From Ophiura sarsii (lineage: Eukaryota; Echinodermata; Ophiuroidea; Amphilepidida; Ophiuridae), in the NCBI GenBank assembly GCA_035610835.1, contig CM069444.1:4701172-4765171 (forward strand): a stretch of 64,000 bases of DNA, written 5' to 3'. This document shows positions 32,341 through 42,471 of this stretch, piece after piece. Under the pieces are notes generated by a model. The model was not told the DNA's origin and did no database searches. It saw only the letters and a program-made list of their open reading frames with translations. Position numbers and translations under genes: made by a program. How positions within the stretch are numbered: the first letter of the stretch is position 1; every line of letters starts with the position of its first letter.

Positions 32341-32921
32341 TTTAGACTTGAATAGGAATGAGAATTTGTATTAGACCATCAATTGTTTGCAGTTTATAAC
32401 GGAAAATCATCATTTACAGAGAGAATTTTATCAGAAAAATCTAGCATAAGGCCAAGTCAAATTTAAAAAAAACATGATTCTCGTTTGGGTTATTTATTTA
32501 TTTTTAATTTTATTTTTACACAGCGTTTTAGTCTGGTTAATAAATATTCGCGTATCGAATTAAATTATCTAATAACGAACTCAAATTGGTTATAAAACTA
32601 GTTCCTGATATTTGAAAAAAATCCCGTATATTTCATTAGACAATAAATATTCTAAGTGAAATAATGCAGTGGACGAACAACGGCGAGTCCAGCCTAGACT
32701 GTATCCGTCGCCCCCTGACCATCGGCCTCATTATCTTTTGCGCATGCGTCCGTGCGCCATGTTAGGAGACAGAAGGATAAAGTCTAAGTCCAGCCCTCGT
32801 TTGAAATGACGTCATGCATTAACACCGACGGCGACACTCATCGATTGGTAATCGATAGCATCGATATAGCTTTAATAATACTATGATTGATGCTAGGTTG
32901 AAGTGGAAGTTTAACGACAGC

Positions 32922-33028
32922 GGATTAGATTGCATTTCAAAGACGTTGCACAAAAGACGATTGGTGGCTATTGTATCTATTGTAATATCAATGGGACGTA
33001 AAGTCAGGTTTGAACGTCTTGTTTTATC
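32922..33028. repeat. Right arm of the 107-bp inverted pair
   Basis: Inverse copy of 31,319-31,425 (AGCGGATTAGATTGC through GTTTGAACGTCTTG). Confidence 0.8.
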
Positions 33029-33575
33029 TGTGTATACTCGATCGATTTGCAAGGACCGCAGAATTTTGCACCGCCAGCATTGTTGATTGTATTCAATGTG
33101 TTAATAAATTGTTTAACAAGGCAAATAAAATGATTGTAGAATATTATCTTTTTCAGAATAACGAAACTTACCAAACGTTATTGGGCACGTATTTGTTCAA
33201 ATAATAATATTTGTTTTTAAAAACAAAAAGAGGAAAAAGAAAGCACTCGTAAAAATTCGGACGAATTCGGCATACTCAGCTGAAAACTTAATGAATATGA
33301 TCGGAATGTTTACCACAAGGCGGAGATCCTGTCAAGATAAACATATCATACAGGGTGTATCAAATTAAATTAGTAATGTTAAACGGCAAATTTACACTTT
33401 GTCATGTTGAATTTTTTTAATTTAATTAATTTACCGCAGAATTCAAGATGAACATTAAAAATTGCCATTATGGTTGTTTCTACTAAAAAAAAAACACCCT
33501 AGCAAAACTTGATTAAAACAATGTTTTAAATATGTTGGAATACCACCCTTAACCATGTAAAATGCTGATCTGGCC

Positions 33576-33692
33576 CAGGGCCGTCAGACACTTTTGCCCA
33601 AGGGGGTTGCGTTTTCACCTAAAATTTTCGTAAAAGGTTGCCCCAAAAAATTTCAAAGTCACTCACCTCGTGAATTTCACGTAAGTGGGGGT

Positions 33693-33729
<37 letters not shown>

Positions 33730-33831
33730 GAAGTCAAAAAATTAAAGAAAAAACTAAGAAAAACGCAATTTTTACCTTAAAAAAAAGGGGGGTGCGTCCG
33801 CACCCAACGCACCCCCCATCTGACGGCCCTG
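33576..33831. mobile_element. hAT-like MITE containing a long poly-G tract
   Basis: The termini are CAGGGCCGTCAGA and TCTGACGGCCCTG, with TGGCC repeated outside (short or eroded TSD). The interior contains an almost unbroken run of about 40 G (33,690-33,728) and a C-rich right side. Confidence 0.75.
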
Positions 33832-33934
33832 TGGCCAGATAAAGCATTTTGAATCGACGTTTTGTAGTACAAAGAGGGCTGATTTTTCTTAATCCTTTCT
33901 TAGAGGGCTGATTTTTCTTATTCTTAATCCTGTC

Positions 33935-34990
33935 TTAATCCTGCTGGCAACACATCCAAACTTCGTCTATTCGCTGATGACTGTCTTATGTATAGACCCA
34001 TCCACAATGCCCATGACAGCCAACTGTTCCAACAAGATCTGGACCGTCTCCATCATTGGTCAATAACATGGCAGATGAAGTTTAACACCGCCAAATGTCA
34101 TGTCAGGCGATTCTCCCTCAAACGTAATAACTTTGAGTCCGCGTACCATCTTGGAGGAAGTCTTCTGACGGTGTCTGAGTACCCATATCTTGGTGTCACC
34201 CTTTCTTCAAACCTTTCCTGGCAACCGCATATCACGAATGTCTCCAAAAAAAGCCAGCCGGATACTGGGCCTACTCCAAAGAAACCTCCGTGGCCTGCCC
34301 AAGAAGATTGCGGGAACAAGCTTATACATCTCACTTGTTCGTCCCAACCTGGAGTATAGCTGTCCTGTGTGGAACCCCTACATCAAGAAGGATTACACGA
34401 ATTGAGAAGATCCAGCGCCGAGCTGCTAGGTTTGTGCTACAAAGATATCGACAACGAGACAGTGTGACCACCATGCTCCAAAGACTGCAATGGGACACTC
34501 TCGAAAAGCGACGCCAAGCAGCTTGCCTTGCTTTGATGTACAAAGTCCAGGCTGAGACCATTGCCATCAATCCAGCCGACTACCTCACTCCAAGAGCTCC
34601 AGCCATCACCAGAAACTACCATCCAAACCAGTACCAGATTATTCCATTCCGCATACAGCTGTTCCAGTATTCTTACTTTCCCCGCACAAATCTGGTGGAA
34701 CGCCCTCCCGGCAAGTGCTGCAACCTCCCCGTCGGTGGAGGCCTTCAGGAAAGCAGTATCAGCCAGCAACTAAGAGGCATCCAGTTTTTACTCGCACGAT
34801 GATTGACATCATGTACAGATCAGCACTTTGGAACTTTGCACCGCACATGAGCATAATTTACAACCTTGGCCACAAAGTCCTAACTTATGGATCCTGCCAA
34901 GTATTCGAGTAGAAGTAGAAGTAGTTCATACATGTAAAACAATTGTAAAAATAATACAATCCCAGTTTTTATTATAATTTTTTTGTAATT
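33935..34990 (+). pseudogene. Decayed non-LTR reverse transcriptase, 3' half
   Basis: Coding signal starts just before LRLFADDCLMYR, the catalytic F-A-D-D block (33,970-33,981). It continues through WQMKFNTAKCHV, YLGVTLSSNLSWQPHI, SLVRPNLEYSCPVWNPY and RIEKIQRRAARFVLQRY, all typical of jockey/CR1-like elements. At least three frame changes (near 34,250, 34,310-34,330 and 34,400) break it. The tail has GTAGAAGTAGAAGTAG and an A/T-rich end near 34,990. Confidence 0.85.
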
Positions 34991-35700
34991 AAGGGGCTTG
35001 GTTCCACCACATATCGTAATGCCCGGTTTTAAGTGTGATATGCCCGGGGATGTCTAAGAAAGAAATGTTCTCTTTCCAATTAGGGATTGAATGACTAACA
35101 ATGCATGCAGGTAAAAATTGCACTGTGACAAGTTAGCAACTAGCCTACATAATTGTATAGTAGGATCACAAAGGTGACCTTTTCTGGTCGGCGGATTGAA
35201 CGAGCACCATCATCAATCATTCCTCTGTGCTGTTATCCCCATTCACTAGTTGAACCATGATATGGGTGTTGCGTAACACCAAGGAGTTATCATTTATACC
35301 AAAATTGCTTCTTTCTAGAACCTTTAAATTTAGGGAGGACCCGAAGTTCACTGAGGTTTCTACATACAACAAGACATGCGGGCCAAGAACACTTTTTCGA
35401 ATCAATTCCGGTAAGACCTTAGAGTTAGACCTTCGACCAAAAAACTAAGACCCAAAAACTAACTGGACCCCCCCCCCCCCCCCTCCCACGGTGCAATACC
35501 TATTTACCTTCTTTACCACTTTTATCCGCCCAAACAAATTCTTCACCATCAAGTCTTCAAAGGAGCTTTCTGAATTTAATCAAATTCAGCTGTTTTACTT
35601 CCTCTATTACCCATTTCCGCTCCGTACGTTCCAGATGGGGCAGGGGGTGCATGCTTGTTTTCACTGAGCTGGTTGGGTGAACAACACCGCCCCACCCCAT
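34991..35700. other. No gene recognised
   Basis: Only a C-tract (35,469-35,483) stands out. The ORFs on both strands at 35,217-35,448 are uncorroborated. Confidence 0.5.
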
Positions 35701-37024
35701 AGGGGAGAGCGGGGCTAGTCCGCCCTCTAATTTTCAGGCTTGCCTATCGGATTCATTTAGAAAGCTACTTTCAAATGAAAGTTACGTTTCTTAGCTACAT
35801 ACCCCATAGTTTCAGCATAGGACGTTTAGTCAAGCAAGACCGGCGAAGTGGGCGAACTCGCCCCAGGGCTCATTTTTTTTGAAAATCTCATGGTATAATA
35901 GGCCTACCTATTAAACACGAAATGGTAAGTTTTTAACTGCATAATATGTCAGGCAAAGCCCTTACCTTTTGAATGATGGTAATAAATGATGAATAAATGA
36001 AAAATAAAAAATGACTATAAAATCTAGTAACCATCGCTGTGATGTCTTTAGATTAATGCAACATTTTTAATGACAAATAATTTTACTTTAATTATTCAAA
36101 AACAATTATTCAAGATAAATCCTTATGGGAGATGTATCCGGGTCTGAAGTTTCAAAAATAAAAAGGTTAACATCATAAACTTCATATTACCTTAACTCCA
36201 ACTATAAATTCAACTATTAGTCGCTGTTGTTGATGTTAGGCCCTATAACATTTTATTTATTATTTTTCTCAAAGGGAAAGGCAAATTTCAGGCTTTTTTG
36301 GCCTTCCTGCCTTTTCCTCCATATTGTCCTATGGTTGTATTTTGTTTGTTATCTGTTTGCTTTGTTTGAATATTGTTGATGTTTTGTAAATGTTGTTATA
36401 TGGAAATAAATGATTGTAGCGATAGGTTGTCCACAAAACCGGCCCGAAAAACCCGAATGGTCAAATACGAAAATCTACCGACGGAGGCTCGAATTTACCG
36501 ACGGGCATATTCCAGGGGGGGGGGGGGGGGGGGGGGGGGGGGCGCTGGCCCCACTGCCCCACCCCCCCCCCCCCCCCCCCCCCTCTGGGTACGCCACTGA
36601 AAACACAAGTTCTTCAACATATTTTTGACCACATGATACCCGCAGCACTGCGTCAATCTAACACAGCACCGTCCATTTTGTGGGTCTCCAATTTCCGTAC
36701 TGTTTCGGAAAAGGGGTCGGGCCGGGGGCCCGGCCGGGGGGTCGGGAGTCGGGACTGACACAAATAGAAGGTTGTAACAGACAAATCCGCTACATAACAC
36801 TTGCTGCTTTCTATGCGGAGCAGATTTTACCAGATTTAGGCTACTGAATCCATTAAAATCCAATATACTCGTGACACTGTGCTCACACGTCGTATAAAAA
36901 TACTTTGCTATGGCATCGTGCAACCAAATTACACCAGTCTGATACTTTTTGAACAGTCACGTGATGAGAAACAATTAGTGGTGCCGCGGACTCGCCCCGA
37001 GGGCGGACTAGCCTGCTTTCCCCT
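35701..37024. mobile_element. TIR element of about 1.3 kb, GGCTAGTCCGCCCTC ends
   Basis: The left GGGGCTAGTCCGCCCTC pairs with the right GAGGGCGGACTAGCC, and the outer GGGGAGAGC with GCTTTCCCC. The interior includes a G-tract/C-tract palindrome next to GTACGCCACTG, which looks like the end of a separate hAT insertion. No transposase ORF was recognised. Confidence 0.55.
36516..36584. repeat. G-run followed by C-run
   Basis: About 26 G, a GC-rich spacer (CGCTGGCCCCACTGCCCCA), then about 24 C. Gly- and Pro-rich ORFs here are artefacts. Confidence 0.85.
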
Positions 37025-38310
37025 CAGCGCTACTTTTGAACTATTAATGTGATGTATATAAAGGTATACATTTTTGGAAAGGAAATGTGTCAGAGAATCT
37101 ATCTTTGTTATCAAATTTCAATAAAGATGCTGATTTTTAACATTTTGACACACAGATAGCCTATAAACATTTCATTTCTGAGCCTAAAAAAAAATCAATA
37201 TGGAACCCTATAGTCTAGGCCAAATCCATGCTCATCTGCTCATGGTGCAATAACACAGTGGTCATATATACTACATGTAGTACAGTATGATAATGTACTG
37301 GATAATGCAATTCTTTGGATAATGTAAGCCATTTTCATAGGCTGGTCAGGAGGTGGTGTATGAATATAATTACTTCTAGAACACCCTATATTATCATGAT
37401 AGTTTTACAGGAAATCTCGCCTTTTGTAAATGGCTGCCTTTACTAACAATTGTTATAAACAATCCTTTTAGCGCACAATTGGGCGATATTAGGAATACGA
37501 CCGCATCTCCGCCCGACTATATTTCACATTTCGAACACAATATTTCGAATATAGGATAAAATATCAGGTGAAACCTTTTTCAAAAGCGCCCAAAATAGGA
37601 CAGATTAGGCGATTGATTGGACCGGCGTTTAGTCAATTTTCTTGGCAACACTTTATCCACTGTGTGCAGCTGCTACTGTCATGCTGTTGGCTTACGAAAT
37701 CATGAGAGATGATCATGAAACCGTGTCGTGCTAGAATTTAGAAAGCATTTCTGAAGCATTTTGCCGGCTATTCTGGATCTGTTGACTGCTGCATAGACGT
37801 TAAGTCGTACGTATTCATTCTGATTAATCAATTGATATTTTACCTCCAAGAACAATGAATAACCCCCTTTTTTGGTTAGCCTCCCGTGGTTAGCCTAGGC
37901 TATGTCTATGATTTAATCAGGGATTTAATGAATGATATCGAGCTCGAGTCGAATCAAGAATAGATAGATAGCAGAAATTCAGAATGTCCATCCGTATTCA
38001 ACAACCTTCTACATTTAACATCTATGCTCGTCAACGCCTTTCAGCAACTAAAGTAAACGAGGGTTGTGTGGTGTTTTGTGTCTCATACGGCGTGTTTCCA
38101 CAGACCTGAACTGAACTTTCCGGTATTTGCCGTGTAAGAAATTGCAATTCATAAATTCCGGTAAGTTCTTTTGTGGAAATACACAATAATCGGATTATTG
38201 TCATGATAAACCGATGGTCCGATCATCACGACACCACCACCACCAGTCCAATCATGGTTTTATGCAATATAAACGAGGCTTGGGGCTAAACTGTAGACTA
38301 ATCTACCTTT
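37025..38310. other. No gene recognised
   Basis: Unique-looking AT-rich sequence without a supported exon. Confidence 0.45.
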
Positions 38311-38700
38311 TTTAAAATTATCTTCGACAGCGCGAAGCTCAACCTTTAAAAAAACACATCGGAAAGGTCTTCTTTTTCAATATCACCTTCGCCAGCGCGA
38401 AAGCACTGCCGATGAAGCCATCATCATCGCCGGCGCGAAGCTCAATCTTTTTTGTCCTACCATTTTTGAAGCTCCACTTTTTTTTAAATCATCTTCGACG
38501 GCGCGAAGCTCAACTTCATAAAAAAAAATGCAACATCGGAAAGGTCTTCCTTTTTCAATATCAGTATCACCTTTGTCAGCGCGAAAGCGCCGCTGGTGAA
38601 CCATCATCATCGTCGGCGCGAAGCTCGACCTTTTTTTGCGAAACAATCTACAACAGAGAAGCACCGCTATTGAAGCCATCATCATCGCCGGCGCCATAGT
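38311..38700. repeat. Tandem duplication with CGGCGCGAAGCTC motifs
   Basis: Two units of about 170 bp (from about 38,318 and about 38,484) share TCTTCGACAGCGCGAAGCTC-like openings, ACATCGGAAAGGTCTTC and ATCATCATCGCCGGCG. A third partial unit ends near 38,694. Confidence 0.75.
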
Positions 38701-38762
38701 GGGTGGAGCCCACACAATTATTGAGCCGCTTTAAAACGCTAGCTACAAAAACAAGCATAGAC

Positions 38763-38935
38763 TTCCTCAAGGTTCTAGCAAGGACCATTTTAGAACCGGG
38801 TAAATTTACTGACGGCGAACGGAGAAAATGTAGCGAACGAAGTGCAGTGGATCATGGCATGGAATCCAGAGGCCTTCTTAATGTCTTTTTGGTTTTTTTT
38901 CAATGCACATTGAGGGTTCCTGCTAGTACAACAAA
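38763..38935 (+). repeat. Partial copy of the CAGGGTTCTAGC hAT-like MITE (5' part)
   Basis: Nearly identical to 57,784-57,950 (ACTGACGGCGAACGGAGAAA, CGAAGTGCAGTGGATCATGG). It ends in a short GAGGGTTCCTGCTAG. Confidence 0.75.
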
Positions 38936-39322
38936 TCATACTTAGTGATATTTGTCATCAGTTGGTATTATTCACCATAGGGTATTTTGCATGTTTCACT
39001 ATCTGTCCCCATCCTAAGTATGACTCACTTCTAAATATGATTTTTGTGGTAATTTCTGTATCGCTTACCAGAGCTCAAAAACACACTTCTTTGTGCTTGT
39101 TCTTATCTACTCTTTCTCATTTATCTTGCCATTCGCTTAACATTTTGTACAAATGCACTATTCCCTTGAAATTTAAGGTGAAATTCTAAGCCCATTCACT
39201 AAACAGCACTAGCGGTGTTTATCGAAATCGGCGCCATGTTTTATTAATAAATAGTCTCTTTTAATATTTTCGTTAGTTCGTAAGTGGTGTGCGTAGCGTA
39301 TATAGACGTTTGTTATTTTGCG

Positions 39323-39493
39323 ATGGGGAATGAGACTAATCTGGACCGCGATACTCGCGAAATGTCTAAAAAAATTCTGCCATTGCGTTTACACGGCGGA
39401 GAATTACAATTAAATATGGTGGTTAACCACCAACCAGTCACTCATGACATGTGCGTTCTTCTGAATCTCGCTAACAGCAGCCTGGTGCAATAA
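39323..39493 (+). CDS. Small ORF, 56 codons, function unknown
   Basis: MGNETNLDRDTREMSKKILP to a TAA stop. Base composition is more coding-like than the surroundings, and the N-terminal MGNET could accept a myristate. I recognise no domain and see no splice-linked partner, so it may be spurious or the first exon of something else. Confidence 0.2.
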   Translation: MGNETNLDRDTREMSKKILPLRLHGGELQLNMVVNHQPVTHDMCVLLNLANSSLVQ

Positions 39494-39598
39494 TTAACTG
39501 ACAATTTGGAACCCGGTAGTTTATTTTAAGGGAATAAATCGTATTGAAAACTGGAAACCATAGCTGGTGACGTCAGAGTACCAGGCTGTTGTTAACAG

Positions 39599-39788
39599 CA
39601 GGGACTGAGTTTTAAGGCATTACAGAGCATTGCTCTCCTTAATCGCTCCCCTTAATTACTCTAGGAGAGTAGTTTAAAGCTCCCCTCAAATCTGATAAAT
39701 CCTCTGTCACTGCTCTTCTTATGCTCCCCTTAAAAACTCCAGGAGAGCTTTTTATTACTCTTCTGTTCATTTTAAAACTCAGTCCCTG
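39599..39788. mobile_element. hAT-like MITE, CAGGGACTGAGTTTTAA ends
   Basis: 190 bp with 17-bp inverted termini. TAACAG occurs immediately outside both ends (6 bp; an 8-bp TSD with edge erosion is possible). The interior has further paired GGAGAG/CTCTCC motifs. Confidence 0.8.
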
Positions 39789-40019
39789 TAACAGTTGATC
39801 GCATTCATAGCATTGGTTGTCCGCCTATGTTTACCCACACGCGTACACCCATGAGAAGTAAAACGTGGAACGAGACTAATTGAAACTATTCTGAATCTAT
39901 CGTAAATATGACTGCCATGATATTTCTAGTCATTTAGACATTGATAAAACTTTGTGAAATTTAGAAAGGTATCATGATTTATTGACTTTTGGGTGATTCT
40001 GTATACCTTTACCTATACT

Positions 40020-40417
40020 TAGGGTTCGGCAGAATTCTGTGATTTTTTAAGGCAAAATCTGTGGGCAGTTTGTGTAAAATCTGTGATTTCCGTGATTAGT
40101 GTGATTTTGAACCAAAATCAAACCGTGGGAAATGACACATGAAATCCGCGCGGTCATGTCTTTAGGCACTCAATTAAAAATATATTTTACTCAAGGGACA
40201 TTTTAGTAAATAACAAAATAAAAATAAAAAGTCGAAATTTAGATAATTCGTGATTCTTATTATCAAATCAAACTGTAAAAATTAGCTTGTTGGACAATTA
40301 CCGCGTCTGAAATAGCATTTCCGCGATTTAACAGTACAATTTCCCAAATCCGTGATCAAGTATGAAATCTGTGAATTACGGCGTGAATTCTGTGTTCACG
40401 GAATCTGCCGAGCCCTA
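40020..40417. mobile_element. hAT-like MITE with perfect 8-bp TSD
   Basis: The termini are TAGGGTTCGGCAGA and TCTGCCGAGCCCTA. CCTATACT is duplicated exactly outside both (40,012-40,019 and 40,418-40,425). The interior repeats AAATCTGTGATTTCCGTGAT-like motifs. No ORF. Confidence 0.9.
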
Positions 40418-41399
40418 CCTATACTATGACAACTTCTGTGTTAAAATTGGTTAAATATTTTTTTAAATATGATGTAAAGACCGACAAATGAGAGCGTTAC
40501 TACGGAATGACGTTTTGTCCACAATGCAAAATTCATAATAAAATACATCAAGAAAAAACAAAATCATGTTAAACTTGGAACTCATAAATTTAAGCTGTAA
40601 TTGTCATTGAGCAACTTAAAGTACTAACAAAAATTATATCAAAGCGTAAGAAGGGGTCAGAGAAGTGCACTATAAATGGGCATTTTCCTGTAAAAAATCA
40701 CAAAACTTTACCAAAAATCAGGGTTTTTTCAAAAAAAATCATACTTACATGTATAATATCAATTAAAAAGAAAAAAAGCTCATGTGAAAGAGCTTGAAAA
40801 TATCTAAATCTAAATATGTGATGGCAGTTACTTTAAATTGTAAATTTATAGCCTATTTTGTAATGTCCTGTTTTGCTTGGAACTGCCCCCCTACCTTTCT
40901 CGCGCGCATACATTGTGCGCCTCACGGCCCGCGCAGTAGTATGCTTGATTCTATGCAGCCTTGTTATGCATGGGTTGTTTCTAGATATTCAATCAATCCC
41001 AAAATTTCACAGTGTAAAAAAAAGGTGCCGAATTTTGATCGTCATCGTAATTTGTACGCAAACTTTCGAGGCTAATTTCATGAACTTTTGGGGAAATGCA
41101 GAACAAGGTTATGAATTCTGAAGTTAAGTGTACAATTGCGTTAGGTGCGCCATCTAATAATTCCTTTACTGAAGGGTTTTTCGCCAGTCAAACGGCGGTC
41201 ATTGACTATCGGTGTGTTTCCACAGAAAAGAGCTAGTTGAACGTTTATCTTGCCCGGAATAAAAATTCTGTGTCGGCGCTTAACCGACACGTTTCCACAG
41301 AGCGCAATAAACCCTTTAAATAATCGGCTCCCGACCTTTCTGACTTAAACCGTTGAAACCTTAATGGTGTTTGTCGAACACACCGCATCTCTGCTGCTA

Positions 41400-41538
41400 T
41401 TCAGGCTTTATTTTCTTATGTTTCATAAAACATAAGAAACATTGTTATAGCAATCTTGCAAACCTCAATGTGTTTTTAGGCAGCCTTGAAACTACCCAAC
41501 ATAAAAAAACCCTATTCAGGCTTTATTTTCTGATGTTT
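41400..41538. repeat. Short direct repeat beside the piggyBac element
   Basis: TTCAGGCTTTATTTTCTTATG occurs at about 41,400 and, with one change, at about 41,515. The stretch AACATAAGAAACATTGTTA at 41,429 recurs beyond the other side of the element at 46,920. Confidence 0.6.
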
Positions 41539-41581
41539 CTTTTAGCCCTAACCCCTTAAATGTACTTCTGCCCCAAAGTAC

Positions 41582-41820
41582 TGAGTGCTAAAAAATGCTA
41601 ATGGCATTTTTTAGCACTCAGGTCTCTGGCTACTTTGCAATAAAGCATGTACCTACTGTGTTAGAGAACTGAGTGCTAATTACTGTTACAGTGTACTAGT
41701 CAGCACAAAGCCCAAGTGCTAAAAAATGCTATCACCAATTAGCACTATTTAGCACTTAGTTTTCTGCCCACAATTGAGTCTGTAGTATATGTTAGCACTT
41801 TTTAGCACTTAGTGCTGTAC
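41582..41820. repeat. Subterminal AGTGCTAAAAAATGCTA motif array, left
   Basis: Begins with a near-perfect palindrome, CTGAGTGCTAAAAAATGC, a 4-base spacer and its complement (41,582-41,621). At least four more direct or inverted copies follow. Confidence 0.85.
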
Positions 41821-42425
41821 CATGTATGGAGTATTATTGTACTTGTAATTTATGTAGATTAAATTGCTAAATTTATATTCATATTTAAATGTCAGTGTAA
41901 TATATTTAACGTTCTTTGTTTGTTTGTAATCATCAAGGATAAAAAACAACTAAATCATTGATTCTCTCCCACAGATGATACAATTTACTGTCAGCATATC
42001 AGTTCCTGGACAAAATAAGAGTATTAGTTTTGTCCTAATTGACCCGAATGGCTATCTCGTGATCGTTGCATAGTTTGTTTTCATTTTTTTTTTGGTTTTT
42101 GGTTTTTGTTTGTTATTTTTTTTTTGGTTTTTTTTGGTTTTTTTTGTTTTCTTTTTCTTTTTCATAAACAAAAAATGTCTTTTTCTTATAAGACAAAATA
42201 ACATATATAAACAATACCAAAATAGCTGTATAAAAGTTGTAACAAAATGGTTTCAACTGTCTCGCTGAACTCTCCTCCAGGACCTGTAGAAAAACAAAAC
42301 AAAAGGCAAAGTATAAGTAATGTGTCAATTGAATTATATAAAGATTAATAACAGATCACAATTATAAAACCATTTAGTTAGTTCATGTTTCACAATTTAC
42401 ATACCTGTAGTTCCTTGTCTCATCT

Positions 42426-42471
42426 TTAGTAATTTCCACCATCTACCGGAATCCCGACGCGAGCATGGTAT
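42426..42471 (-). CDS. piggyBac-like transposase, exon 2 (C-terminus)
   Basis: Fifteen codons and the stop TAA. The exon continues as 3' UTR to a further donor (GTATGT at about 42,405). A good acceptor near 42,285 (TTTTTCTACAG) suggests a spliced 3' UTR. Confidence 0.75.

Noticed and set aside
33349..33512. MITE with ACAGGGTGTATCAAA and ACACCCTAG ends
   Set aside because: Only about 7 bp of the ends pair and no target duplication was found.
36373..36923. Gly/Pro-rich ORFs on both strands
   Set aside because: Produced by the G-run/C-run palindrome.
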